DNA from: Sambucus nigra
Lineage: Eukaryota; Streptophyta; Magnoliopsida; Dipsacales; Adoxaceae
Reading direction: 5' to 3'
Length of the DNA stretch: 64,000 bases
NCBI GenBank assembly: GCA_949130495.1
Contig: OX422215.1
Span: 533,059,755 to 533,123,754 of the forward strand
Positions 1-11,870 of this stretch are shown piece by piece. Position 1 is the first letter of the stretch. Every line of letters begins with the position of its first letter. The position numbers and the translations under genes are program-made. Under the pieces are notes generated by a model. It was not told where the DNA came from. It made no database searches and was given only the letters and a program-made list of their open reading frames with translations.

Positions 1-640
1 AATGAGTACTTGGTACATTTCGAGAGTATATCAAAGCATGTTACGATAGTCCGAACAGATGAAGCAGAGAAGACCTGATTATTTATGAAGGGGTTGAGTC
101 TCCATATCCATAGAATGGTGGTTGGTTTTGACCATTTGAGCTTTGAAGAAAGTGTCAATAAGGCCATCCGACTTGAGCTCGAGGCAGAGGATTCCCGAGC
201 TATCAAATACAAAAGGAAGGAATCTAATGGAACACAGAAAAAGGAGGCCAGTGGGTTTGGCGATGGTAATAATAAAAGGGATGCTATGAGTATCACTGCA
301 CTGGGTAAATGTAGCATTAAATAGAGCCCGATATCATCTACCCCCAAGGCTTAATTCATTTGTGGGTCTCCCAATCATTTTAGGCGGAATTGTTTGGATT
401 TTATATCTAGAGAGAAGCGGGTTGGTCAGTAGGGCAGTAGTTTTACACCAGGGTAAAACTTGAGCTATATGGGTCCTACTCAGTACTAATAATAACAAAA
501 ACAACGGTCTTTTACTTAAAACTAGCAACAGGCCAGACACAATGTTGACCGTCCATACCCTAGTCAGGGATAAAGGAATCGCGGACTGACTATGCCTAGT
601 CATTAGGGTAATCAATTCATCCAGGGGTGAGCTATGCCCT
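1..640 (+). pseudogene. TE-A gag C-terminal remnant (retrotransposon gag)
   Basis: The reading with FEESVNKAIRLELEAED followed by a Lys/Arg-rich NGTQKKE stretch matches the end of the chromoviral Retrotrans_gag domain and its basic linker before the zinc knuckle. The best open stretch is 85-324, and the homology starts at the window edge, so the N-terminus is missing. From about 330 to 650 only decayed sequence remains where the CCHC knuckle should be; I could not find an intact knuckle. Gag coats the element RNA in the virus-like particle. The reading resumes in the protease after TE-B, at 11,320. Confidence 0.75.
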
Positions 641-655
641 CATGTAGAAGTTAGT

Positions 656-1070
656 TATGGGTACCTCGATTTGGCAGTTAGGCCCAGACAAGAAGCCCAA
701 TCAAATGCGACCCAGAGTCCAAAGGCCCCATGCCTCAACCAATTTAGTTTTGACACTGTCAGTTCCTAAAATATCTCTTCAGAGATATTCTAGGGATTGT
801 GGGATAACGTGGGGGAGCCTCACTCCTCCACCCTCCGAAATAACATGTATATAACAAATCCTCCGCTCGGAGAAAAGGGCATGCATTATTTTTCCTATAA
901 AACACTCCTCGGAGTAAAGAGAAATAATATTGAGAGCACCACCGTGGACATAGGCATTCTTACTGAACCATGTAAATTTTGTGTTGTGTGATTGTCATTC
1001 CTTACGTTCTTTATTTGTTCTGGTGATTGCCTTTTCTTATTATTTTGTGCTGAACTTAATTATCACCACA
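656..1070 (+). repeat. TE-B 5' LTR
   Basis: This 415-bp copy matches 10,901-11,315 throughout. It starts TATGGGTACC, where the 3' copy has TGTGGGTACC, so the terminal TG has mutated, and it ends CACCACA directly before the primer-binding site. Possible TATA boxes are TATATAAC at 848-855 and TATAAAA at 896-902; the second is TGTAAAA in the 3' copy. Confidence 0.9.
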
Positions 1071-1090
1071 ATTGGCGTCGTCTGTGGGAA
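1071..1090 (+). other. TE-B primer-binding site
   Basis: ATTGGCGTCGTCTGTGGGAA follows the 5' LTR immediately. The same position in TE-D reads TTGGCACCGTTTGTGGGAA. This is where a tRNA 3' end primes minus-strand synthesis; I did not assign the tRNA. Confidence 0.8.
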
Positions 1091-1139
1091 GCGTTTATCT
1101 TCCTTTAAGAAAGACCTTAGCAACAAAGAATTTGGAATG

Positions 1140-2722
1140 TCTGGTCACAGTAGCAATGCCCCTCAAGTAGGGGATATCCAAGAGCAGCCTGACCCTCACA
1201 GGATCAAATCTTAAGTTCGACGTTCAGATCATAGGGCTCACCCAGAACAGAAAGCCTAAGAAGAATTTCAAGGACCATCCAGCTCCATGAAGATCTCCAG
1301 GTTGATCGATGCCTATGAGTCCAGGCTCTAAGAGCAAGGGGAGGCTGCTCGCTAGCAATAAGCTGAGAATGCTCACCTCAAAAGGAGACTGTAAAGGATG
1401 GAGAAAGAACTCCATTGTAGCACCAAGCAATGTCAATATCTCACTCCCAGCCCTCAGGCGAGCAAGTCTCGTATCCGAGGAAGGAGCCCTAGATGTGGGT
1501 CTCAGAGATTCGAGGAACACAGGTCGAATGATAACTTACTCGAGCAACAGTAACTTGCTCACCATTACAGGAGTCCAGCTCAAGGAAACGATAACATACG
1601 AAATTTGGTCTGGAGTGAAATGGACCAGCACCCAGCACATCGAGGTGCTAGATCGACCAGAGATCTAGCCAGGCGAGCTCTCAAGACCCAGATGAAATTA
1701 CCTTTATCAAGGGAGATAGAGTAAGAAGAAGCCCCCAAGAAGTTCATAATTCCTAGGTTCAAGATCTACGATGAAAAGACTGACCCTATCGATCATGTTA
1801 GGCAGTACAAGCAGGTCATGACTCTCTGGAACCACAGGGATGCACTAATGTGTCGGATCTTTCCTTAGAGCTTGCACAATGTGGCCAGAAGTGGTTCAAG
1901 AGACTCCCTCATAGATCCATTAGGAGCTTCGAGTCCCTGGCAGAGCTCTTCACAACTCGCTTCATCACCAGCAATTCCCATTCAAAGAGGATGGATGCCT
2001 TGTTGACAATGAAAAAAATGCCTCAAAAAAGCCTCAGGGACTATATGAAAAGATATTGGGAGATGTTCAACGAGGTCGAATACTACTCAGAGCAGGACAC
2101 CGTGGCATCCTTTAAAATTGGCCTACCTATCTCCTGCCTCTTGTACCAATCCCTCACTAAGAAAGAGGCCATAATCATTGATGACTTAATGGCTCGTATC
2201 GAAAAGTACACCAAAGTCGAGGATGTGACCCGCCTTAGTACAGGGGAAAATGGTCGCGCCAAGTTCACCGTTAAGAGTGGTGATAAATATGAGAACCAGA
2301 AGAAAGGAAGTAAGAATGGGGGAAAAGGTGGTCCAAAGAACGATAACAAAAGCGATGCCTCGAAAGCATTTCAGGCAGTGAACACTGTCTTTAAAGAACC
2401 AATCTACAAGATCCTAGCAAAGATCAAGGATGAACCTTTCGTCAAATGGACCAGAAAGATGGGAGGAGATCCCTCGAAAAGGAATAATACACTACTATGT
2501 GCTTTCCACGAAGAGGGTGGGCACAAAATCGAGCACTGTAAGGCTCTCAAATCTCACCTTCAAGAGTTAGCCCAAACTGGCTATTTGAATGAGTTTGTGG
2601 AGAAGAAGGCAGAGAAGGTCGCTGCTAATGGGGATCTGAGGCCCGACAACATGCTCGAAGAGGATGTCGGCCATGAATTTGCAGTAATTCATGGGGCATC
2701 GGATCTAAAGCAGATTCAATGA
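1140..2722 (+). pseudogene. TE-B gag
   Basis: A Retrotrans_gag core begins near 1,740 (FKIYDEKTDP) and, after a frameshift near 1,860, continues in the open frame 1,850-2,722. Recognisable blocks are KWFKRLPHRSIRSFESLAE, LRDYMKRYWEMFNEVE and FKIGLP. A C/H-rich knuckle-like motif, CAFHEEGGHKIEHC, lies at about 2,500-2,545. The N-terminal 600 bp is frameshifted and has no long frame. Length and motif order are those of Tat-lineage gag. It would coat the genomic RNA in particles but cannot be translated intact here. Protease begins about 120 bp downstream. Confidence 0.85.
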
Positions 2723-2799
2723 AATTCAGCCCGGATGGAAGTGAAAAAGATTACAACGATAATGTAAGATTTTCAAATCGATCCAGCAAAAACACAGAC

Positions 2800-3358
2800 A
2801 GGAAAGCGTCGACGAGCAGATGACATCGACTACAGCAAACACATCGTGTTCACAGATGAAGACTTAGTGGGAGTGAGAACCCCCCATCATGACGCCTTGA
2901 TCATTACACTCAGTATAGTAAACTATGATGTCGATAAGTTGCTCGTCGACCAGGGAAGCTCATCCGAAGTAATGTATCTCGACCTGTTCAGGAAATTGAA
3001 GTTAAACATCACCGACTTGAAGGAGGCCACTATCCCCCTAGTTGGCTTTGCTAGAAAAGTGACTATCCCTTTGGGAAACATTGTACTGCTAGTGAGGGCA
3101 GGAAATGTCTCCAAGATGATTGAGTTTCTGGTAGTCGATATTGACTCGCCCTACCAGGCTATCCTCGATAGAGGATGGCTACTTGCAATGAAGGCCGTCC
3201 CCTCGACCTACCATCAAAAACTCAAATTTGTGACTGAGCGAGGAGTAATGGATATCCACAGAGATCAAGCGATGGCAAGAAGGTGCTTCATAGCAACCAT
3301 CCACCCAAAATCAGAGAAGAAGGTCGAGAAGGCCAAAGAGAAGGTTGGGGAACAATAA
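2800..3358 (+). pseudogene. TE-B aspartic protease
   Basis: The open frame 2,846-3,358 contains HHDALIITLSIVNYDVDKLLVDQGSS, a retropepsin active-site loop with DQG in place of the usual D-S/T-G, followed by the EVMYLDLFRKL helix typical of Tat proteases. The tail SPYQAILDRGWLLAMKAVPSTYHQKLKF is the family's conserved C-terminal block, with an extra Arg where GR-W is usual. It would cleave the Gag-Pol polyprotein. Stops separate it from gag and from RT. Confidence 0.85.
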
Positions 3359-3359
3359 C

Positions 3360-4560
3360 GTTTGATACCTTCAAAATAATAGCTAAGGTATGGAAGACCT
3401 GAAGTGGAGGAGACCAGGATCCTCCCCTCTGAGCGGGTCATTGAAAACCTAGAAGAGGTCGCAACCGGTGGTAACAAAAAAGACATGATGTTCTTGATTA
3501 GAGCTTCTATCACAGATCGAGAGAAGAAGGAATTAATAGCGCTTTTATAAAAAAATTTGGACGTTTTTACGTGGTAACCCTACGAGCTTCTAGGGATTGA
3601 TCCCAGCGTTGTTTGTGATCGGTTGCACGTTGACCCAATTTTCAAATCAATTGTGCAAAAAGCACGACGAACTGCACCCAAGAAGGCCAAAGCTATAGAG
3701 AAGGAAGTGGAGAAGCTGTTGGATGCAGGATCCATACGTGAAGTTCAATTCCCTAAATGGATGTCCAACCCAGTGGTGGTTCCAAAGAGAAATGGGAAAT
3801 GGAGAGTTTGTATTGAATTCACTGACCTTAATAGGGCGAGCCCTAAGGATAGTTTCCCTCTCCTAAAGATCGTCCGGTTGGTGAACGCCATAAAAACTCA
3901 TGAAAGAATGAGTTTCTTGGACGCGTACTTGAGATAACATAAGATTCCTCTATACATACCAGACCAAGACAAGACAACATTCGTCACCACCATCGAATTG
4001 TGTTATTACAAAGTTATGCCCCTTTGGGATAAAAAATATAGGAGCAACCTATCAATGGCTGGTCACCAAAATGTTTAAAGACCAAATGGGAGATACCATG
4101 GAGGTATACATCGATGATATGCTCGTCAAGAGAAGGCACAAAGAATACCACCTCGCAGGCCTATCAAGAACCTTCAAAATCCTCAAAAAATAAATTTCTC
4201 GGGTACTTGGTTAGTGAGAGAGGCATTGAAGCCAACCCAGACTAGATTGATGAAATTAATAGAGTGAAGCCCCCCGCATGATAAGAGATGTACGAAAGCT
4301 CACAAGCATGCTCACCACCTTAAATCGGTTCATCTCGAAGTCATCCAAAAAGTGCTAGCCGTTCTTCCAGCTATTGAAGAAAAGAAAAATAGTAGAGTGG
4401 AACTAATATTGCTCTAGAGCATTAGAGGAGCTCAAATCTTATCTCAGCACACCACCCTTTCTCGTAATACCTCAAGAGAATGATTCCCTGTACCTATACC
4501 TTGCAGTTTCCAGCCATGCTATTAGTTTTACACTGGTATGCAAAAGAACGAGAATCCAAC
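3360..4560 (+). pseudogene. TE-B reverse transcriptase
   Basis: The RT fingers and palm are readable in 3,623-3,937 (KWMSNPVVVPKRNGKWRVC, DLNRASPKDSFPL). After frameshifts the catalytic motif EVYIDDMLVK is at about 4,100-4,130, with YIDD encoded at 4,106-4,117 and intact. Downstream the frame breaks, and a short stretch before FLGYLVSERGIEANP (about 4,195-4,245) seems deleted, where the conserved KCxFGV block is expected. At least three frameshifts make it inactive. It is followed directly by the RNase H region, as in all Ty3/gypsy elements. Confidence 0.85.
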
Positions 4561-5353
4561 ACCCAATTTACTACGCGAGCAAGACCCTCTTGGATGCCGA
4601 GCAGCGATACCTACCACTGGAAAAGCTCGTCTTTGCACTTGTGGTAGCCTCGAGGAAATTGAAACACTACTTTGAAGCTCACTCCATAATCATCCTTACA
4701 TCTCACCCCCTTAAACCAGTCCTGCGGAAAGCAGATATGTCCGGTAGACTATCAAAGTGGTCAGTCGAGCTCGGGCGATTTGATATCCAGTTTCAACCAA
4801 GGAATGAAATCAAGGGACATGTCCTCACCGACTTCATCGCGGAATTTACAAGAGAACATCCTTGTGACCAACTTCAATCGGTGGGTCAAAGGGAAGATCA
4901 CTCGGTGCAAGGTGTTTGGCGACTATGTGTTGATGGAGCCTCCAACTCCAAAGGGGCAGGAGTAGGCATTGTGCTCGTTACCCTGGAAGATGCAATCCTC
5001 GAGAAATCAGGCTTGGATTTGAAGACTCCAATAATGAAGCAGAATATGAAGCATTGATAGCAGGCCTGCAGAAGGCATTGGTGTTGGGGGCAAAGCAACT
5101 CCAGGTGTTCGGTGACTCACAACTGGTCTCCAATGAGATAAGTGGAGATTTCAATGCGAGGGATGAGAGAATGGCAGCCTACCTCCCCTTAGAAAAGGAA
5201 TTAATGTCTAACTTTGAGCAAGTCAGTGTCCAGCAGTTTCCCAAAGGAAAAAATAGTCATGCTGACGCCCTAGCAGCCTTGAGTTCAGTAATCAACTCTG
5301 ACTTAAAGAGAACAATTCCTATAGACTTCCTTGCCCAATCGAGCATCAACTAG
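4560..5353 (+). pseudogene. TE-B RNase H and second (archaeal-like) RNase H
   Basis: Frame 4,590-5,057 carries the first RNase H with its connection (AEQRYLPLEKLVFALVVASR, HPLKPVLRKADMSGRLSKWS), then starts a second domain, [19 protein letters not shown]. After a frameshift near 5,040 the second domain continues in 5,054-5,353 ([30 protein letters not shown]). A second RNase H of archaeal type is an established mark of plant Tat elements. The catalytic Asp of VDGAS, the Asp of GDSQ and the Asp of HADAL are visible; the Glu-containing segment lies at the frameshift. Confidence 0.85.
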
Positions 5354-6645
5354 AGTGATGAGCTGCCAAATGTAGGCTATATTCTCCAGATTGAACCATC
5401 CCCTAGTTAGATGGACCCTTTGAGGGATTATTTTTTAGATGGTACCCTACCAGATGATAAGAAGGCTACTTATCAGATAAGAGTCAAAGCTGCCCACTTT
5501 CACTTATCTCCTGGGGGAAAGCTATATAAAAGATCTTTCACTGGACCTTACCTACAATGTGTTCACCCTAGGGATGTCGAGCAAGTTCTGCACGATCTTT
5601 ATAAAGGAATTCGTGGGAGCCATATTGGGGGAAGATCGCTAGCTTTTCATGTAATGAAGGAAGTCTACTGGTGGCCATACATGTAGAATGATTCTGGGGT
5701 ATATGCTCACAGGTGCGAGAAATGTCAACTACATGCTCCTATAGTTCAGTAACCTGCCAACGACCTAAAATCACTTACAATCCCTTAGCCTTTCGCCCAA
5801 CGAGGAATGTACATCACTGGCCCTCTTCCTACCGCTGCTAGTAATCGCAAGCATCTATTGGTCGAGACAGACTACTTCACCAATTGGATTGAGGCGGAGC
5901 CACTAGAGAACATCAGAGATGCAGATATGATTAGATTCATATAGAAGAACATAATTACTCGCTTTGGGATCCCTATGACCATCATCGCTGATAATGGAAT
6001 GCAGTTCAAAAGTGGCCTCTTCTAGAGTTTCTGCAATGACCACGGGATCAGACACCATTTCAGCTTGGTGGCATATCCCTAGAGCAATAAATAAGCTGAA
6101 GCTTACAATAAAACATTAATTTGTGGATTGAAGAAGCGTTTGGAGCTCGCCAATGGGGCATGGGTGAGAGAGCTACCACATATCCTATGGGCTTATCGCA
6201 CCACCCCTCGACAAGCAACCGGAGAAACCCCATTCGTACTAATATATGGTATAGAGGCAATCGTCCCCTTATAAGCTGGCTCCCCACCATGAGGTCCACC
6301 CTGGTTGACCAAGGCCAGAATGATGCAGCATTAATCGTTGAACTTGACCTAGATGACTAGCGCAGAGAACTTGCTTTAGTAAAACTAGCTGGCTATCAAC
6401 AACAGCTAGAGAAGCACTATAACAAGAGGGTCAAACCAATGGCATTCCAAGTTGGGGACTACATCTTAAGGAAAATTCTTGATAGCACAGTAAAACCATC
6501 GAATGGAAATATAGGACCAAACTGGGAAGGACCATTCAAGGTGATACGGGACAACCTACAAGGATCCTATCACTTAGAAACACCGGAGGGTAGGGAGATA
6601 CCTCGAGCTTGGAATTCATCCAATTTAAAGAAATTCTATTTCTAG
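5354..6645 (+). pseudogene. TE-B integrase
   Basis: The HHCC zinc-binding domain is in 5,411-5,686 and just after it (DLYKGIRGSHIGG and RCEKCQ). The catalytic core follows in a frame broken by stops: ITGPLPTAASN, TDYFTNWIEAEPL and IIADNGMQF. The last core block is followed by [18 protein letters not shown]. The C-terminal GPF/Y-like module is open in 6,439-6,645 (VGDYILRKIL, PNWEGPFKVI, SNLKKFYF) and ends the pol reading. Integrase joins element cDNA to host DNA. Multiple TAG/TAA stops show it is dead. Confidence 0.88.
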
Positions 6646-7252
6646 TTTCTTTATTTCGTTGTTTTAGTACAATATCGAAATTTTCAATTCCTTACTAATT
6701 AATAAAAGATTGTTTGGCAGTAGCATTCTATGAAGTGTTGATTTCTTTTCACAAACTTTATAACTTATGCACCTTTTCCAAGTTATAGTCTCTCCTATTG
6801 ACACATATAAGCAGGGTATTACCCTCCTCAGGTTCTTGTCATTTAGCACGAGAAACCTCTTAGCATTGCCCCTGGCAATATATGAAGCCCTACAGGGGAC
6901 CCTTAGGCAACTCGGCTAAAATTGGTCACCAAACGATGTTTGGCCAGAAAAACTTGCTCGGATAGAACATCCAACACTAGGTGTGTCCTTGCCATTGATA
7001 CACTTAGGCCTAAGGGAGTGTGATGTCACGACCTAAAAGGTAAAGTAGGGCAGAATGGTATCTTATAAGGATACTAGACTGGGAGGATACTCACGCGATA
7101 CAACTCTAGTCGGCTGAGAAAAGGCCAAGATAATTAAAATAACAACTCAATGAAGTGGACAATACACATGTTTAGTCGGCAAATCGCCCAAAACATAATT
7201 TTATTACTTCACTACATTTACAACGAATTACATTGAATGAGTTAAGTAAATC
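6646..7252 (+). other. TE-B spacer between pol and antisense gene
   Basis: About 600 bp without a supported coding frame, lying between the integrase stop and the end of the antisense gene. I see no tandem repeats or clear structure in it. It corresponds to the start of the long 3' region of Tat elements. Confidence 0.6.
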
Positions 7253-10200
7253 CTAATGTGGATTAGGCCTCTGAGCAAGGTAATCAGCTACTTGCGCTCT
7301 TCGGCCGTCGTCTGGGTGAGGAGCTAACTCCAACTCAACTTTATTTGCATCTGGCTCTAGTAGTTTCTTAGGGATAGCATCTATGGGGACCCACTAATCA
7401 TCCCTTCTGAAAGGACTAGGCAACAAAGTCGAAGGGGAGATCTCATGACGCTACCAGAGTATTGTGTTCCTGGGGACCTTAAGCTCCCTAAAAGAATTTA
7501 ACCATCACCTAATAAAGGATAGCTCTTAGACCTCTGCCAACCTCGTCGGAGCATCTGTCCAACCCTGATCATAACCATCAGTCCACACTCGCCGATGACC
7601 TTTCTTGAACAGATGCCTCAGCAGTGTAACATCTTGTTAAAGCCCAACAACTATCATGTATGCCTGATGAACATATCCTCGAAGCTCGTCTATCTCCCTA
7701 GTTGAACCACAGGCACCTGTACCAGCTTGCCATCCAACCGATGAAGAGTAACCACATAGAATCTGAGGAAAAATGTTAGGCACATTCTCCCAAAATCGCG
7801 AGACTTCTCACCTTAGAGCATCTTTCTCTTACTGAAGCAGCTCTCTAACTTGATTAACCTCTGAGGCATCTAGGAGATTAGCTTTCAGAGAATCTACCTC
7901 TTCTTGTACAGAAGCACTTATTTCCTCCATCTCTTGGAGCCTATCCTTCCGCTTGGAAACAAGCTGTGACTGGTCCTTATAATCCTTATTCCTCGACCAA
8001 AGGGATCTACAAATCTTCACAAAAGCCCTGCTAACTTGATTGCTCGCATCAGGACCAAGAATCTTTCCCAGTTGAGAACTATCAGGTATATATTCATCAA
8101 CATTAATTAGCTACAAGCCATACAAGCATTAAGGTGTAAAGAAATCAGTATGAAAAAAGGAAAAAGATTTCATTTCATTAAAGAAAAGGTTACAGGTACA
8201 TCAGTGAAAGAATGGAAAGAATAACAAAAGCAAATAATACAAGAGTTCCCTAGAGCTGAGAACCTCAATTTTCTCCCAGGTCACTGGTTGTTTTCCCTTG
8301 TCCGCACTGATAGGAACACCTCCCTCAGATGGATCAATTACTATCCCCTGGTCAAAAGGAGCACCAGCTGGGATAGTCTGGGTAGTAGGAATACTCTCAT
8401 CGATGGCAGAAGTAGGTGCCTCATCCACAACAGGCCTAGGGACAGGATCATGCTCGTCAAATAATGGGGAGTCGATATCTACCTAGGCAGCCAGGAGAGC
8501 CTTATTACAACCATTATTGAAGTTTAGACGGCTAATATAGCCAATCTTAACATCAGCATCCTCATATGAAGCGACCCATCCGACGTTGTACGAGCTTTCC
8601 TTAAGGGTGGCTACCTTAGATTCCACCTTCTTCACTTTTTTTGCCAGAACCTTATTCTCCTCCACCACGACCAATTTGATCGAGCAGCCCAAGTCCTAGG
8701 ACTGTCGTAACTCCTCAAGCTCCTTAGTCACCGCCTCTTTTGCTCGATTGGCCTCAATCAGGGAAAGTTCGAAAGACTTTTGGACAACATCAATAGTCTT
8801 CAAGTGGTCCTCCAGCTCTGAATTCTTCCTCACCAGTTCGTCGCCTCTGTAGTAGAGAATGGCAAAATCGGTCAAAAATTACAGAGAAGACAAATGTTAG
8901 TAAGAGAAGTATTGAACAGAGTATTATGAAAGTAGGGAAGAAAAAGAAGACTTACCAAGGCTAGCCTCTGACTCACCTTCAAAGCTAACTGGTCAGTCCC
9001 CATCGCCTTCTGACGATCAGTTGGTAAGATTTCTCTTTCGAGCAGTGCAGGAGCCAGCTGAGGAGACAGGTCAATAGAAGCCCCCTCAGGCCAAGCAGAT
9101 ACGGGCATAATTTCATACCTCGCCTTTTTCCTTACCTCCTCTCTCCTCTTATACTCTTACCTCTCTTTCCTCTCCTTCTCAGATCTATTTCTCTCCTCTA
9201 CCTTCTTCTTCTCCTCCTCCTTCTTTCTCTCCCTCTCTCTCAGCAGATCCTCCTCTTTCTTCTTCTTCTTCTTCTCCTTCTTCTTCTTCTTCTTCTTCTT
9301 CTTCTTCTTCTTCTTCTTCTTCTTCTTCTTCTTCTTCTTCTTCTTCTTCTTCTTCTTCTCCTGCTCATGAGCAGCAGACTGAGAACCAGTGGCAACATCC
9401 CCACTGCCAAACTTCTTCTTCTTCAATCGGCGAGATAAAAGCACATCATCATCATCATCTTGGATCAAATTCTTCCTAGGAGGAGCCATATCTTCCTCGC
9501 TAGAACTATTTGATTCACCCAAAGACTATTGAACTCCTGAACCCTCATCCTAACTGGAAGATTCTTCACTATCGGAACTCTCCTCACTATAAGTACCTTC
9601 AACACTTCCCCTATTAGCACCCTCACTCTCCTCACCAGAGCTGCTCTCCTCCTTATCCAACTGGATTGGGTCGGCAGTAACCTCTTCTGAGGTGTCTAGC
9701 TCAGGGATGCTATCCACAGGTCGCGTAATAAAATTGGACCCATCGTTCTTGTATTCTAGAAAAAATGCCACTGATCGAGGATGCTCACTGTCAGTTAAGA
9801 GCTCCCTAATTTTCTAGGATTTAACCAGCTCAGAAGCTCGGATCTCGCTGAGAGCGAGCTCCGAGTTCTTTGTCTTCACTGAAAAAGAAAATGAGAGAGA
9901 TATGAGAAAAACATGCATGAACAGAGGATCAATGGGCAAAATAAAAGCCATGCTTACCTATAAATTCCTCCCCATAAAAGGGAATCATAAATCTACCAGA
10001 CCTCGACCCTTCATCATGGGGAAAAAACTACCAATTTTTGGCAACAAACCCCTCATGCCATTAGTCCTTATGGGAATCAGGTAAATTCACTACCAATACC
10101 CTATTAGGACTCCTGGCCTTAAGGTAAAGATAACTAGGGCTTGTTCTAGAGAAATAATAACAGAAGTAGATTTCAGCAAGCCCTAAATTGGTTCCATAAA

Positions 10201-10470
10201 GCTAATTTATTCTATGCACACCATTGACGATTTTCCAAACATTAGGCGAGCACTGTGCATGAACTATATTAAAGTAACCAAAAAAGTGCAAAAATAAATT
10301 ATTTGGGGGAAAGGTGAGACCCCTCGGGGTAACAAGAGAACATGAACCCAATGATCATCCTTAATTTCTCTGATATTACGAGGGATAGGGGCACATTTAA
10401 TATCCTCCCAATTTGGAATATTATAGTATTTCCTAAATTCAGCTATCGACCTATTGCCTATTTTAGCCAT
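7253..10470 (-). pseudogene. TE-B antisense gene (Tat/Retand-type, coiled-coil protein)
   Basis: Successive minus-strand blocks run from 10,470 (start MAKIGNRSIAEFRKYYNIPNW) through 9,771, 9,522, 9,108, 8,870 and 8,428 to a stop at 7,253. They give an N-terminal domain, an acidic Ser/Glu segment (9,550-9,771), a poly-Lys stretch (9,157-9,522), a heptad-rich coiled coil (about 8,480-8,860 and 7,829-8,020) and a C-terminus HPDDGRRAQVADYLAQRPN. An intron fits between a GTAAGT donor just after SQRLAL (about 8,955) and an AG near 8,850. The order resembles antisense ORFs known downstream of pol in Retand and Grande elements, whose function is unknown. Several stops break it. Confidence 0.65.
9253..9360. 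repeat. (CTT)n microsatellite in TE-B antisense gene
   Basis: A nearly pure CTT run, read as AAG on the minus strand, lies in the frame of the antisense gene and encodes more than 25 consecutive lysines. Flanking interrupted CTC/CTT sequence extends the basic region. Confidence 0.95.
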
Positions 10471-10900
10471 TGAAAAAGAAAAACCCTAGTAACTGAGATG
10501 AGGAAATTCTAGCACAAAAAGAAGAGAAAAGAACTGAGAAAGAATTATGAAGTAAGAGTCATGTTAGGACGAGGCAAAGTTAAAAGCATGGATGATGGGA
10601 AGATGCGAATAAAGCTTAAAGATGGAATACGAGACCTGGGGGCAAGAAGAGCTACAGTAAAAGCTTGGAGAAATTGAGAGAAAATGGGGAAGTTTGAAGC
10701 AACGTTCAGGGAATGGCCGTTTCGAAGTAATTTAAACCTTCCTAATCATGATGCACTAGTAACGATGCGATCTGCCGCCTAAATCAATTCCAGAAAGGCA
10801 CTTCAGCCCCAAGAATGTTGCACAATTCACAAAAGTGCCATTAAGACTAATCATTTAAAATTATTGAGCCTAAATTGTGATCCAAAATTTTAGGGGCAAT
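10471..10900 (+). other. TE-B region upstream of the antisense gene, with polypurine tract
   Basis: No coding frame is supported. On the minus strand this is where the antisense gene's promoter would lie, but I see no convincing TATA box. The last bases, TTTTAGGGGCAAT ending at 10,900, form the polypurine tract that primes plus-strand synthesis just before the 3' LTR. Confidence 0.6.
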
Positions 10901-11315
10901 TGTGGGTACCTCGATTTGTCACTTGGGCCCAGATGAGAAGCCCAATCAAACGTGACCCAGAGTCCAAAGGCCCCGCGCCTCAACCAATTTAGTTTTGACC
11001 CTATCAGTTCCTAAATTCTCTCTTCAGAGATATTCTAGGTATTGTGGGCTAACGTGGGTGATCTCCACTACTCCATTCTCTGAAATAACATGTATATAAC
11101 AAACCCTCCGCTCGAGGCAAAGGGCATGCATTATGTTTCCTGTAAAACACTCCTCGTAGTAAAGAGAAATAATATTGAGAGCACCATTGTGGACGTAGGC
11201 ATTCTTGCTGAACCACATAAATTTTGTGTTGTGTGATTGTCATTCCTTACGTTCTTTATTTATTCTGGTGATTGCCTTTTCTTGTTATTTTGTGCTGAAC
11301 TTAATTGTCACCACA
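10901..11315 (+). repeat. TE-B 3' LTR
   Basis: 415 bp, starting TGTGGGTACC and ending CACCACA, the same length as the 5' copy. It is followed by TTAGA, the right target duplication, after which the TE-A protease reading continues. Confidence 0.92.
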
Positions 11316-11319
11316 TTAG

Positions 11320-11870
11320 AGTTTGCCCAAAATCCATCTGTGATGGAAGGTATGATCAGACTGTTCAGTACTTGGGTTAGAGCATTGTTTGATTTTGGTG
11401 AATCACATTCATTCATTTCTAGTTCATTAGATTTCTATCTAGGATTAGAGGTTGATGAGATTCGTCTGCCAATTTTTGTGGGACTTCCCTTTGGTGGCGA
11501 TATCCTCTTAAGTAAGATCAGTCAGAATGCATAGTCATCGCAGGAGACTACACTCTAGAGTATGATTTGGTTGTAATGAACATGGATGGTTTTGAGGTTA
11601 TCCTGAGTATGAATTGTTTGTTTAGCTTTGATCCTACCATCGAGTGCTAGTGGTATAGTGTTTCGGTATCTCTTCTAGATGGGTCTTGGTATCGTTTTGA
11701 TAGTGAGCAATGTGTTGGGTATCCATGAAAGTTTTTTACTTCCAAAGAGAAGAATCACTTTTTTGGATGGTTGAATAGCATCATAGGATATAAGGAAGCA
11801 TACCGTACGGTGGTAGACTATCCCGTTGTTTAGAAATTTCCCGATGTGTCTCCTAAGGATATTCTGGGTC
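11320..11870 (+). pseudogene. TE-A protease remnant
   Basis: Reading FAQNPSVMEGMIRLFSTWV then ALFDFGESHSFISSS is the chromoviral retropepsin, where ALFDSGASHSFIS is typical: the active-site D-S-G has become DFG. The open stretch is 11,205-11,534, of which the first 110 bp is TE-B LTR sequence. Downstream, NMDGFEVILSMN (about 11,575-11,620) matches the conserved MxxFDVILGMDWL block. Stops follow. Its N-terminal partner, the gag, lies left of TE-B. Confidence 0.8.

Larger units (their letters stand above)
656..11315 (+). mobile_element. TE-B: complete but decayed Tat-lineage Ty3/gypsy element (10.66 kb)
   Basis: Two 415-bp LTRs (656-1,070 and 10,901-11,315) bracket gag, protease, RT, RNase H and integrase on the plus strand and an antisense gene at 7,253-10,470. 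The flanks ttagt (651-655) and ttaga (11,316-11,320) are a 5-bp target duplication with one mismatch. The LTRs differ by roughly 10 percent by eye and every gene is broken, so this is an old insertion. A large 3' region with an antisense gene between integrase and 3' LTR is known in Tat/Retand elements, for example gene23 of maize Grande. It interrupts TE-A between gag and protease. Confidence 0.92.
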
